A stretch of 40,048 nucleotides of DNA from Verrucomicrobiota bacterium. Lineage in GTDB: Bacteria > Verrucomicrobiota > Verrucomicrobiia > Limisphaerales > JAKPVM01. The stretch spans positions 1-40,048 of the forward strand of contig JAKPVM010000135.1 in assembly GCA_029572555.1 (NCBI GenBank), written 5' to 3'. Under the pieces are notes generated by a model. That model saw nothing but the letters and a program-made list of their open reading frames with translations, had not been told where the DNA came from and searched no databases. The position numbers and the translations under genes are program-made. Positions 18,353 through 28,201 of the stretch are shown here, piece after piece; positions within the stretch are counted from its first letter, which is position 1; every line of letters starts with the position of its first letter.

Positions 18353-20362
18353 ATGCCAACTACTCCTATAAAAAATGAACCGGTTAAAATCGGTTATTAT
18401 ATTTGCCATTGTGGGACGAATATAGCAAGTGTCATTGATGTTGATGCTGTTGCCAAATATATATCAAAGCTGCCCAATGTTGTGGTATCCCGAAACTACA
18501 AATATATGTGTTCTGACCCCGGTCAAAAACTTATAGAAGATGATATTGCGAAATATCAATTGAACCGGATTGTGGTTGCAGCTTGTTCTCCATTACTACA
18601 CGAAACCACATTTAGAAATGCTACAAGAAAGGGCGGGCTTAATCCTTTTTATTTTCAGATGGTAAATGTTCGCGAACACAATGCGTGGGTTCATTCTGAT
18701 CGCGAGCAAGCCACTCGTAAGGCGATTGAACTTTCCCGCGCTGCTGTTGAACGAGTCTCATTGCACAAGCCGCTTGAGATTAGAAAGTTGCCAATCAATC
18801 CGAATGTGTTGATTGTGGGTGGCGGTATAGCAGGTATTCACGCTGCGCTTGTCCTTGCCAATGCAGGAAAACACGTATATTTAGTTGAGCGTGAACCAAC
18901 CATAGGTGGGCACATGGCAAAATTTGATAAAACCTTTCCAACGCTTGATTGTGCCGCCTGTGTCTTGACTCCAAAGATGGCTGCTGTTGGTAAACACCCT
19001 AACATAACACTATGGACTTATTCGGATGTGGTTAAGGTGGATGGATATGTCGGAAACTATAAGGTTACGGTGCGTCGTCGTCCCCGTTATGTCATCGAAG
19101 AGTTATGCACAGGTTGTCTTGAATGCATTGATGCCTGTATTTATAAAGAACCTAAATTTTCTGATGAATTCAATCTCGGTTTAGGAAAACGAAAGCCTGT
19201 TTATATTCCATTTGCTCAGGCAATACCATCTATAGCAACAATTGATGCCAATACCTGTATTGAATTAAAGACAGGCAAATGCAAAAAGACCTGCGTTGAT
19301 GCTTGTGGCGACAGAAAGGCAATTGATTTTAAACAAAAGGAGGAATTAAAAGAAATTACCGTCGGTGCAGTAATTATTACTACCGGATTTAAGACGTTTG
19401 ACGCCCGAAGAATTTTATATTATGGATACGGTGTCTATCCAAATGTTATAACTTCTTTGGAGGCTGAACGGTTGCTCAATGCCGCAGGTCCAACCAGCGG
19501 GGAATTTTTAACGCGAGACGGCAGAAAACCCAAGCAGATCGCAATCATTCATTGTGTCGGTTCGCGAGATGAAAACACCAATAAATGGTGTTCACGAGTA
19601 TGCTGTCTCTATTCGTTAAAACTTGCCCATTTAATTCACGAACGGACAGAAGCCGAAGTGTTCAACTTTTATATTGATATGCGAACACCGGGCAAGAGTA
19701 TGGAAGAATTTTATAACCGGGTGGCGGAAGAAGGTGTCAATTTTGTGCGCGGAAGGGTAGCAGATATTTATCCCGATCCATCAGACGGTTCAACCGGTCA
19801 TCTGGTAGTTCAGGCAGAGGATACACTGCTTGGAAAGATATTAAAAGTCCCTGTGGATATGGTTGTGTTATCCGTTGGGCTTGAACCTGACCCCGCATCG
19901 GAAAACATTCGCAAGATGTTTAATTTAAGTTGCGGTTCAGAAGGATGGTTTCTTGAACGGCATCCGAAACTTGCGCCTGTCAGTTCTTTCAATGAAGGGA
20001 TATTTATTGCCGGCTGTTGTCAGGGTCCTAAAGATATTCCGGATACAGTTGCGCAAGCTGGCGCTGCCGCTGCTGAAGCTTTCAGTATAATTGACCTTGG
20101 CAACATAGAGATAGAACCAAACACTGCTTATATAATTGAATCAGAGTGTTCGGGGTGCAAATCTTGCATACCGCTGTGCCCATATTCAGCAATCTCGTTT
20201 GATACTGAAAAACATAAATCTGTCATTAACGAGGCGCTGTGTAAAGGTTGTGGGACCTGCGTTGCTGCTTGCCCATCCGGTTCGATTGTGCAAAACTTAT
20301 TTGAAGATGAGGAGATTATTAGCGAAATTAATGGACTTTTAGAACCGATTGAAGTAAAATAA
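18353..20362 (+). CDS. hdrA: Heterodisulfide reductase subunit A-like, FAD/FeS bifurcation subunit
   Basis: A 669-residue HdrA. An N-terminal cysteine-containing domain (YICHCGTNI) precedes the FAD-binding Rossmann motif GGGIAGIHAALVLANAG near 155. The HdrA-specific cluster segment FPTLDCAACVLTPKM is near 199, and an inserted ferredoxin-like region (CTGCLECIDAC near 252, then GKCKKTCVDAC) is present. A flavin-domain end IAGCCQGPKDIPDTVAQAGAAA and two C-terminal [4Fe-4S] motifs (CSGCKSCIPLCP near 599, CKGCGTCVAACP near 630) complete it. In HdrA-Mvh complexes this subunit holds the bifurcating flavin, which splits hydrogenase electrons between ferredoxin and a higher-potential acceptor. A good ribosome-binding site (ggagg) lies 9 bp upstream of the ATG. 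Confidence 0.95.
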   Translation: MPTTPIKNEPVKIGYYICHCGTNIASVIDVDAVAKYISKLPNVVVSRNYKYMCSDPGQKLIEDDIAKYQLNRIVVAACSPLLHETTFRNATRKGGLNPFYFQMVNVREHNAWVHSDREQATRKAIELSRAAVERVSLHKPLEIRKLPINPNVLIVGGGIAGIHAALVLANAGKHVYLVEREPTIGGHMAKFDKTFPTLDCAACVLTPKMAAVGKHPNITLWTYSDVVKVDGYVGNYKVTVRRRPRYVIEELCTGCLECIDACIYKEPKFSDEFNLGLGKRKPVYIPFAQAIPSIATIDANTCIELKTGKCKKTCVDACGDRKAIDFKQKEELKEITVGAVIITTGFKTFDARRILYYGYGVYPNVITSLEAERLLNAAGPTSGEFLTRDGRKPKQIAIIHCVGSRDENTNKWCSRVCCLYSLKLAHLIHERTEAEVFNFYIDMRTPGKSMEEFYNRVAEEGVNFVRGRVADIYPDPSDGSTGHLVVQAEDTLLGKILKVPVDMVVLSVGLEPDPASENIRKMFNLSCGSEGWFLERHPKLAPVSSFNEGIFIAGCCQGPKDIPDTVAQAGAAAAEAFSIIDLGNIEIEPNTAYIIESECSGCKSCIPLCPYSAISFDTEKHKSVINEALCKGCGTCVAACPSGSIVQNLFEDEEIISEINGLLEPIEVK

Positions 20363-20395
20363 AGTTTTATAGCATTTTAATAATGAGGAAACACG

Positions 20396-20917
20396 ATGGA
20401 AAACGAGAATAAAAATAAGTCTGGGAATGGGAATTGGTCGCCGAGAATAGTAGCCTTTTTTTGTAATTGGTGCACCTACACTGCGGCTGACCTTGCAGGC
20501 GTTTCACGAATGAAGTATGCCCCGAATACAAGGATTATCAGGTTAATGTGTTCGGGACGTGTTGACCCACAGTTTATCCTTGAAGCTCTGGCTCGCGGTG
20601 CTGATGGTGTCTTGATAGGCGGCTGTCATCCCGGAGATTGCCATTACGTGGAGGGTAATTACAAATGTCTACGCAGGTTCCGAATGTTAAAACGAATGCT
20701 CGTTGATATGGGCATTGAAGATAAGCGAGTTCGCCTGGAGTGGATAAGCGCGGCAGAAGGTGAAAAGGTCAAACGGGTTGTCAATGAGATGGTCGCTGAA
20801 ATTCAAGAATTAGGTCCTCTCGGTATTCCAAAGAAATTTGAAGAGTGGGATAAAGAAATTGAAGATTTAAAACACGAGATTGAAAATAAAGAAAAAGAAG
20901 AAGTAGCAAAACAATAG
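20396..20917 (+). CDS. mvhD: Hydrogenase iron-sulfur subunit, MvhD/FrhD-like
   Basis: A 173-residue protein; the conserved MvhD domain covers residues ~15-140, with a Lys/Glu-rich C-terminal tail (KEWDKEIEDLKHEIENKEKEE) that looks like a short coiled coil. The cysteines that bind its [2Fe-2S] cluster are visible in FFCNWCTY, LMCSGRV and GGCHPGDCHY. MvhD links the hydrogenase MvhAG to HdrA and carries electrons between them. A GAGGAAA Shine-Dalgarno lies 5-10 bases ahead of the ATG at 20396. The gene lies between hdrA and mvhG, as expected for this complex. Confidence 0.93.
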   Translation: MENENKNKSGNGNWSPRIVAFFCNWCTYTAADLAGVSRMKYAPNTRIIRLMCSGRVDPQFILEALARGADGVLIGGCHPGDCHYVEGNYKCLRRFRMLKRMLVDMGIEDKRVRLEWISAAEGEKVKRVVNEMVAEIQELGPLGIPKKFEEWDKEIEDLKHEIENKEKEEVAKQ

Positions 20918-20928
20918 GGTACTAAAAT

Positions 20929-21909
20929 ATGGCTAAACCAAAGATTGCAATTTACTGGTGTTCTTCCTGTGGAGGCTGCGAAGAGGCGGTTGTTGACCTT
21001 GCCGAAGATATTCTCGACCTGGTTCAAAAAATTGATATTGTCCTATGGCCAGTGGCGATGGATTTTAAGAAAAAAGATGTTGAATCAATGTCTGATAAAT
21101 CCATCGTTGCCACACTGCTCAACGGCGCAATCCGAACAAGCGAACAGGAAGAAATGGTTCATATGTTAAGGCGAAAGAGCGTTTATATGATTGCTTACGG
21201 CGCCTGTTCGCATTTAGGCGGAATACCATCATTAGCAAATCAGTTCTCACGCGAACAGATTTTAAAATTTGTCTATGAAGATGGTCCGTCTGACGTTAAT
21301 CCGGAAAAGACAAGACCGTTGCCCTCTTATGTAGATAACGGCAGGGATTTGACATTGCCGAAATTTAGAAATGTTGTCAGGTCTCTTGACCAGGTTGTAG
21401 ATGTTGATTACTACATACCGGGTTGTCCTCCAACACCTGAAATAACTAAAAATGCGATTGGCGCATTGCTTGAAGGAAAGTTGCCGCCAAAAGGAACTGT
21501 CCTTGCGCCTGATATTGCCTTATGCGATGAATGCCCGAGAAAAGAAAGCAAGCCAACAGATTTGAGTTTTACGGAATTCTGGCGTCCACATCAGAAAGAA
21601 ATTGACACTGAAAAATGCCTGCTTGCACAGGGAATTATTTGTATGGGACCGGCTACAAGGGCAGGTTGCGGCGCCCTTTGCACAAAAGGGAATATGCCTT
21701 GCAGTGGTTGTTTTGGTCCGACATCGCGAGTTCGCGACCAGGGCGCAAAGATTTTATCTTCAATTTGTTCAAACATTGCGCCAAAAGAAGATGAACAGAT
21801 TGATAAAGTTCTCGCAAAGATACCCGACCCTGTCGGGACATTTTATCGGTATGGTCTTGCCCATAGCATCTTGCGACGTAAGGTCTCTTTACCAACCAAT
21901 GGAGAATAA
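20929..21909 (+). CDS. mvhG: [NiFe]-hydrogenase small subunit, group 3c (MvhG-like)
   Basis: A 326-residue small subunit. The proximal cluster cysteines lie in YWCSSCGGCEEAV (residues ~10-20), GACSHLGG and PGCPPTPE. The C-terminal part has the medial/distal cluster motifs LCDECP, CLLAQGIICMGPATRAGC and CTKGNMPCSGCFGP. These motifs, and the lack of a twin-arginine signal, fit the cytoplasmic F420-non-reducing (Mvh) type. It passes electrons from the NiFe site to MvhD. It begins 11 bp after the mvhD stop and is followed after 18 bp by mvhA. Confidence 0.95.
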   Translation: MAKPKIAIYWCSSCGGCEEAVVDLAEDILDLVQKIDIVLWPVAMDFKKKDVESMSDKSIVATLLNGAIRTSEQEEMVHMLRRKSVYMIAYGACSHLGGIPSLANQFSREQILKFVYEDGPSDVNPEKTRPLPSYVDNGRDLTLPKFRNVVRSLDQVVDVDYYIPGCPPTPEITKNAIGALLEGKLPPKGTVLAPDIALCDECPRKESKPTDLSFTEFWRPHQKEIDTEKCLLAQGIICMGPATRAGCGALCTKGNMPCSGCFGPTSRVRDQGAKILSSICSNIAPKEDEQIDKVLAKIPDPVGTFYRYGLAHSILRRKVSLPTNGE

Positions 21910-21927
21910 ATATAATCAGTAAATAAT

Positions 21928-23457
21928 ATGAATACGGAAACTCAAAAAGTCTGGAATGAAGCTAATCAAAAGGCAAATTCAGCATATATGGGAGCCCGCA
22001 GAAGGGCAGTTGTTGACCCGATTACCCGCCTTGAAGGGCACGGCAAGATCGACATTTTTTTAGATGATAAAGGCGATGTTGAACGGGCTTATTTGCAAAT
22101 TCCCGAACTACGCGGATTTGAGGTGTTTTCAATTGGTAGACCCGCGGAAGATATGCCGCAAATTACAAGTCGTATATGCGGTGTGTGTCCAACCGCGCAT
22201 CACATGGCTGCAACAAAAGCACTTGACGATTTATACAAGGTTGAGCCTACACCAACAGGCAGAAAACTTCGTGAACTCGTTTATAACGCCTTTATGTTTG
22301 AAGATCATACGCTTCACGTTTACATACTCGGCGGACCTGATTTTATCGTTGGACCAGAAGCACCTGCCGCAGAAAGAAATGTGGTTGGCGTGGTAAATAA
22401 AGTCGGGGTTGAAGTTGGCAAAAAAGTAATTGGCATTCGTCGCAGAGTGCGTCAAATGATTACCGACCTTGCCGGCAAGGTGATTCATCCAGTATTAGGT
22501 TTGCCCGGCGGCGTCGCAAAACCGATGGACCCTGCAAAATTGGAAGAATATAAACAATTGGCAAAAGATACCCTTGATTTTGCGCTATTCACATTGCAGG
22601 TGTTCAAAGATATTGTCCTTAAAAATAGCGATTATGTAAAATTGATTACCTCAGACGCATTCACGCATAAGACCTATTATATGGGGCTTGTTGATGATAA
22701 AAACAAAGTGAACTTTTACGATGGACAACTTCGCGTTGTTGACCCTACTGGCAAGGAATATTGCAAGTTCCCTGCGCAAAAGTATCGCGATTTCATTGCA
22801 GAACGCACTGAACCGTGGAGTTATATCAAATTCTGCTATTTGAAGCCGATAGGCTGGAAGGGATTTGAAGATGGCGCACAAAACGGAGTTTATGCCGTAG
22901 CGCCGCTTGCCCGACTCAATGCCTCAGATGGTATGGCAACCCCACAAGCACAAAAGGCTTACGAAGAGTATTTCAATACACTCGGCGGAAAGCCAGTCCA
23001 TCACACACTTGCAACACATTATGCTCGGGTTGTTGAAATAATTCAGGCAGCTGAGAGAATGGTTCAACTCGTCAATGACCCTGATATTGTTGGTAAGAAC
23101 ATCCGAAACATTCCTACGGAGAAACCATCCGTCGGTATTGGCGTAGTTGAAGCCCCGCGTGGAACACTGTTCCATCACTATGAAACTGATGAACGCGGAA
23201 TTATAAAAATGGCGAACTTGATTGTTGCAACTCAAAATAACGCTGCGCGTATTGCGATGAGCGTGGATAAAGCAGCAAAAGGGTTGATAAAAGGTGGAAA
23301 AGTCAGCGAAGGCTTGCTCAACAAGGTAGAGATGGCATTCCGCGCTTATGATCCTTGTTTTGGTTGTGCAACACACTCGCTGCCCGGCAGCACGCCACTT
23401 GTTGTTAGCATTTATAATAACAAACGCGAGTTAGTAGACCAATTGGTTCAAGGTTAA
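21928..23457 (+). CDS. mvhA: [NiFe]-hydrogenase large subunit, group 3c (MvhA-like)
   Basis: A 509-residue catalytic subunit that oxidises or produces H2. The N-terminal nickel-binding motif is RICGVCPTAHH (about residues 80-90) and the C-terminal one AYDPCFGCATH (near 475), so all four NiFe ligands are present. The chain continues 26 residues past the final His (SLPGSTPLVV...), the usual region removed by a maturation endopeptidase in related hydrogenases; whether it is cleaved here is not known. No hyp maturation genes are in the window. Last gene of the etf-hdr-mvh operon, followed after 14 bp by a terminator. Confidence 0.96.
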   Translation: MNTETQKVWNEANQKANSAYMGARRRAVVDPITRLEGHGKIDIFLDDKGDVERAYLQIPELRGFEVFSIGRPAEDMPQITSRICGVCPTAHHMAATKALDDLYKVEPTPTGRKLRELVYNAFMFEDHTLHVYILGGPDFIVGPEAPAAERNVVGVVNKVGVEVGKKVIGIRRRVRQMITDLAGKVIHPVLGLPGGVAKPMDPAKLEEYKQLAKDTLDFALFTLQVFKDIVLKNSDYVKLITSDAFTHKTYYMGLVDDKNKVNFYDGQLRVVDPTGKEYCKFPAQKYRDFIAERTEPWSYIKFCYLKPIGWKGFEDGAQNGVYAVAPLARLNASDGMATPQAQKAYEEYFNTLGGKPVHHTLATHYARVVEIIQAAERMVQLVNDPDIVGKNIRNIPTEKPSVGIGVVEAPRGTLFHHYETDERGIIKMANLIVATQNNAARIAMSVDKAAKGLIKGGKVSEGLLNKVEMAFRAYDPCFGCATHSLPGSTPLVVSIYNNKRELVDQLVQG

Positions 23458-23471
23458 TTGTACTGGTTATC

Positions 23472-23506
23472 ACCCGAGTCCTGTTTGCGCGGGATTCGGG
23501 TTTTTT
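23472..23506 (+). terminator. Intrinsic terminator of the etf-hdr-mvh operon
   Basis: ACCCGAGTCC at 23472-23481, a 9-base loop, then GGGATTCGGGT at 23491-23501, followed by six T. The GC-rich stem and T-tract directly after mvhA form a textbook rho-independent terminator and mark the end of the eight-gene unit. Confidence 0.9.
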
Positions 23507-23520
23507 ATTTCCTAAGTTTT

Positions 23521-23629
23521 GATAATTAGTGTGGTAGAAGAAGTTCATAGACAATACATAAATTTATTGTTATCAGTCAGCCAAAGGATGGCATTAGATA
23601 AGGATTGGAATAAATGGAACGCAGATTTA
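23521..23629. repeat. Truncated third copy of the dispersed repeat
   Basis: From 'attagtgtggtagaag' at 23525 through 'acataaatttattgttatc' and 'ggcattaga' to 'atggaacgcagattta', this stretch matches the linker plus start of the repeat at 8027-8120. The match stops abruptly where the inverted-repeat element at 23631 begins, so the rest of the copy appears to be lost or displaced. Confidence 0.7.
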
Positions 23630-23630
23630 C

Positions 23631-23703
23631 CCCAACTTCACGTAATAAATTTCGTAACTACTTGAATAACAATAGGTTATAAAATTTATTACATGAAGTT
23701 GGG
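23631..23703. mobile_element. Short inverted-repeat (hairpin) element
   Basis: Two 28-base arms, 23631-23658 (starting CCCAACTTCA) and 23676-23703 (ending TGAAGTTGGG), are inverted repeats matching at 25 of 28 positions around a 17-base loop. It has no coding capacity. Its left side abuts a truncated repeat copy and its right side the cut end of a fucosidase pseudogene. Its ends resemble those of the element at 29565-29711. A MITE-like or palindromic element is the most economical reading; a terminator is unlikely because it has no T-tract. Confidence 0.55.
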
Positions 23704-24116
23704 TTAGAGCGCTGTTTGCAAGTGTAAACCACGGGTGTCTTGCCGTTCCGTTTTAAATCTGAGTTGTAATAATGCGCAATTAATGAAAGCCCGTATTCAT
23801 TGCCAAAAGACACCGCGCCATCAGTATAAAACAGGTCGGGGTTATATTTATCCACAAGGTCTTTTATTCGCATAAACCAGGTCTGGTGTTTTACTATACC
23901 AACCTTTATCATCAGGGGGCTGCCTGAGGTCCCCAGTGCGCCCAGATACCAAATTTAGCGTCCCTGAACCACTCCGGACATTATAATTTGTCAATGACTC
24001 AGACGATGGTTTAAACGGTCATGGTGTAATTGATAAAAGGACATTGTTTGTTGTGCATTGACAGAAATAACCGCACCAATTGCGAACCCCGAAATAATTG
24101 GCAATAATCTTTTCAT
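23704..24116 (-). pseudogene. Decayed alpha-L-fucosidase (GH29) remnant
   Basis: The start ATG (24114-24116) opens a normal signal peptide (MKRLLPIISGFAIGAVIS). GH29 pieces then appear in three frames: PEWFRDAKFGIWAHWGPQA (23980-23921), then PDDKGWYSKTP, then WFMRIKDLVDKYNPDLFYTDG and AHYYNSDLKRN...VYTCKQ. The first two pieces are normally well over a hundred residues apart, so a large internal deletion joined them. At least two single-base frameshifts are also present. The PDLFYTDG segment contains the expected nucleophile Asp region. The C-terminal part is absent, ending exactly at the hairpin element at 23703. The gene sits next to xylanase genes and was probably part of the same polysaccharide locus. 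Confidence 0.8.
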
Positions 24117-24215
24117 AATCATTATGTTTGGTTGTTAAAGCTAATTTATTCCTTTAATAGATTGAAAATAAAACTTTTATTCATCATCCATAACCTTTAC
24201 AGAGTGAACTAATAT

Positions 24216-25337
24216 TTATTCAGGTATTTGATGAACAATGTCCACAACAGCATAAAATGCCGGTTTCGGTTGACAATTGCGGTCAAATAGCAATGGGTAA
24301 TTTGTTCGCCCTCGGATAGGGAAGTTGTTCAACCATGAACTGCGGTCACTCACACCCCAGAAAGTGACTCGCGTTACCGTCTGCTTATGTTTGAGGAAAA
24401 CGCCGAATAATTCCGCGTACCGTCGCGCAAGACGTTCTTCTACGTCCTTTGGTAGTCCGTTTGTGTATGGATTTAGTTTTGGATCTGCCCTGAAGCGCAT
24501 CGTAACATCAGCCCCACCGGGACCGGATGTCGGTAGCACATTAACATCAAGCTCAGTAATCATTACTTTAACACCCAATTTACTGAATGTCTCTATGGTT
24601 TCATCAATCTGTTTTGCGCTTGGTCTGTTAATATCATAATGTCCTTGCAATCCAACTCCGCTTATTTTTACGCCTGCAGATTGCAGTTTCTTTACAATTT
24701 CAACTGCCCCTTTTCGTTTCGGCTCGTATTCAAGCCCGTAATCATTGTAATACAATTCAGCTTCTGGATCTGACTCCTGGGCAAACTGAAAAGCCTTCAC
24801 GATATAATCTTCTCCGATTGACTTCAGCCATTGCGAATTCCGTAAAGTTCCATTTTCATTCAACGCCTCATTTACAACGTCCCAGCCCCGGATTTTTCCT
24901 TTGTACCTGCCAACAACTGTGTGAATATGTTCGCGCATTCGTTCCAGCACTGCCTCGCGCGTTAACGGTTTACCATCGTTATCCTGAAACACCCATCTTG
25001 GCGTCTGCGCATACCATATCAAGGTGTGTCCGATAATAACCATCTTGTGTTTTACTCCAAACTCAACAAACCGGTCCGCCTGCGAAAATACATACTGCCC
25101 CGGGTAAGGATGTAAGTTTCCCCATTTAAGAGAGTTCTCCGGTGTGATCGTATTGAAATGTTTAAGGATGATCTGTCCTTCGGCATTTGTGTTTCCCGAA
25201 AATTGCCACGGATTTAGTGCAGCTCCAATGAGAAACGTATCTTTGAAAACATCTTTCAACGCCGGTTCTGCGCAAAATGCAATTAGCGCATTTACAATGT
25301 AAAAGCCGGCAATAACACCGATTAACTTTATTTTCAT
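24216..25337 (-). CDS. Endo-beta-1,4-xylanase, GH10
   Basis: A 373-residue secreted xylanase that cleaves internal xylan bonds. It has a signal peptide (MKIKLIGVIAGFYIVNALIAFCAEP), then a single GH10 barrel. Visible motifs are NSLKWGNLHP, GHTLIWYAQTPRW, the acid/base Glu in WDVVNEAL (about residue 152) and the nucleophile Glu in MITELDVNV (about 260), followed by TFWGVSDRSSWLN. No carbohydrate-binding module is present. Its start codon lies one base from the stop of the upstream GH43 gene, so the two are translated from one transcript. Confidence 0.95.
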   Translation of the reverse strand: MKIKLIGVIAGFYIVNALIAFCAEPALKDVFKDTFLIGAALNPWQFSGNTNAEGQIILKHFNTITPENSLKWGNLHPYPGQYVFSQADRFVEFGVKHKMVIIGHTLIWYAQTPRWVFQDNDGKPLTREAVLERMREHIHTVVGRYKGKIRGWDVVNEALNENGTLRNSQWLKSIGEDYIVKAFQFAQESDPEAELYYNDYGLEYEPKRKGAVEIVKKLQSAGVKISGVGLQGHYDINRPSAKQIDETIETFSKLGVKVMITELDVNVLPTSGPGGADVTMRFRADPKLNPYTNGLPKDVEERLARRYAELFGVFLKHKQTVTRVTFWGVSDRSSWLNNFPIRGRTNYPLLFDRNCQPKPAFYAVVDIVHQIPE

Positions 25338-25338
25338 A

Positions 25339-26970
25339 TTATTTATTTATACCGGATATTTTGTCGCTTATGCGGAAAAAGTCAAAATCAGCAAAACCGC
25401 CCGGGGTTTTCGTGGCGTAATAAAACAGTCCGAATCGGTAGCCCATAAAATGCGGGAGTGTATAACTCATCTTCAACTCTTTGCCAATTGGATTCCATAT
25501 CTTTCCATCTATACTGTAATAGAAGCGGGCTATGTCCGCTCGGTTTTTGAAATCGCATTCTGCCTTTAAATAAATTATATTCTGGCGCAACTCGACTCTC
25601 TCCATTTCAACTGGTGGATTATTTTCTGCGCTAACCATCACCACAAAGTTAGTGTTGCCGTCCCGTTTAATCCCGACCAATCCATATCGTTTTTGCAATA
25701 GGGCAAGTCCCGCAAAGTCGCCATCCTTTATATTTGACACATCCACTGCGGTTATCCCGCTACATTCTGGTCCGAACGTCCGTTGAGTTAAGGTGTTTCT
25801 TGCGCTCAAGAAATCAGGATCCACCCTTCCGGCTGTTAATCTTAAATAACCCGGGCGCGTAGTGATAGACCAATACCTGTTATCAGGATTATGATTCCAT
25901 TGCCAGACAAGTGGAAGCGGTCGCTCTCCTTCGCGTCGCTCAAATTCATCCGAAGCCACTATGCCGGGAATAAGTCCTCTGGATGGGGGTAGATTCAATG
26001 TATCTGGCACCTTACCATCCACGCCGAGCACGGGCATATCATCTACCCAGTTTACCGGCACAAGATACGGAATACGTCCCACAGCCCCATAATCACGGAA
26101 CAAATAAGCGTACCACTTACCTTGAGGGGTATCAATTAGCCCGCCCTGCGCCACGCCTTTATCCTGCAAACCCACACGTCCCTCGTATGGACCGGTAATT
26201 TTATCGGCGCGATGAATTATCACAGTTCGCATACCCCCTCTGGGCCAGGTGATGTTAAATAGATAATACTTGCCGTTGACCTTAAACAATTGCGAGCCCT
26301 CTGTGAGACCGATATTTCTGCCCGCTACTGCCCCGGCATTGGTTATAATCACCTGATTAATACCATCCGGCTTAAGCCCGGTTAAATCTTCTTTTAACTC
26401 AACAAGCCGTAGATTGCCAGCCCCGTAAATCATATAGACCCGACCATCATCATCGAAAAACAGAGTATGGTCGTGGAGCATAGGTTTAAATGAAGTAACT
26501 TTCCAGGGACCCCTCTCAATGTCTTTCGTTGAATATATATAAGTCTTGCCTGTGGTTAACGAAAATGTCGTAACATAAAATGTCCCGTTATGATACCGAA
26601 TACTGCTTGCCCAGGAGCCGTTTCCGTATGCGCTTTTGCCTTTGTTGAGGTTTAACTCATCAACATCATCAAGTATATCGTAGGCGTAATTTATAATTTC
26701 CCAGTTCACCAGATCCTTTGACCTCATAATAGGCACACCCGGACTTAAATGCATCGTGGTGCTGCTCATATAATATGTGTCCCCTACGCGAATCATTGCC
26801 ATATCCGGCACATCTGCCCATATAATAGGGTTACGCGCTGATGAAGAACCTGTGTCCACCTGTCCAGATAGAGTCGACATCAGCGATATCACCTCAATCA
26901 GGTAGCCGCAATAACCAATAAGTCTTTTAATATCGCAATTAAGTTTCTTCATATTACCAAGTTTCCTCAT
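25339..26970 (-). CDS. Glycoside hydrolase family 43 (xylosidase/arabinofuranosidase type)
   Basis: A 543-residue protein: a five-bladed GH43 propeller (residues ~45-330) plus a C-terminal beta-sandwich (from about 345: ASDEFERREGERPLPLVWQWNH...) of the GH43 C2 type. The catalytic triad is seen as Asp in WADVPDMAMIR (about 52), Asp in HDHTLFFDDDG (about 167) and Glu in LTEGSQLF (about 224). The N-terminus (MRKLGNMKKLN...) contains a hydrophobic stretch (LIEVISLMSTLSGQV) that could be a signal peptide; Met7 is an alternative start. It is the first gene of a pair with the GH10 xylanase, so it most likely removes xylose or arabinose from the oligosaccharides that enzyme releases. Confidence 0.92.
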   Translation of the reverse strand: MRKLGNMKKLNCDIKRLIGYCGYLIEVISLMSTLSGQVDTGSSSARNPIIWADVPDMAMIRVGDTYYMSSTTMHLSPGVPIMRSKDLVNWEIINYAYDILDDVDELNLNKGKSAYGNGSWASSIRYHNGTFYVTTFSLTTGKTYIYSTKDIERGPWKVTSFKPMLHDHTLFFDDDGRVYMIYGAGNLRLVELKEDLTGLKPDGINQVIITNAGAVAGRNIGLTEGSQLFKVNGKYYLFNITWPRGGMRTVIIHRADKITGPYEGRVGLQDKGVAQGGLIDTPQGKWYAYLFRDYGAVGRIPYLVPVNWVDDMPVLGVDGKVPDTLNLPPSRGLIPGIVASDEFERREGERPLPLVWQWNHNPDNRYWSITTRPGYLRLTAGRVDPDFLSARNTLTQRTFGPECSGITAVDVSNIKDGDFAGLALLQKRYGLVGIKRDGNTNFVVMVSAENNPPVEMERVELRQNIIYLKAECDFKNRADIARFYYSIDGKIWNPIGKELKMSYTLPHFMGYRFGLFYYATKTPGGFADFDFFRISDKISGINK

Positions 26971-27052
26971 ATTACCACTATAACCAACAAGTTTGAACCT
27001 CCGCCAATGTCATTTGTTGTTATTTGCTCAATATATACTGAGAGTAGATGGT

Positions 27053-28129
<1,077 letters not shown>

Positions 28130-28201
28130 TTAATAATTTTAATTAATAAATGTCAAGTTGATATTCGAAATTTTTTTAAATTTGTTTAAATCAGGCAAAA
28201 T

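Noticed and set aside
23831-23850. TTATCCACA in the GH29 remnant as a DnaA box
   Set aside because: It lies in a former coding region with no other boxes nearby.
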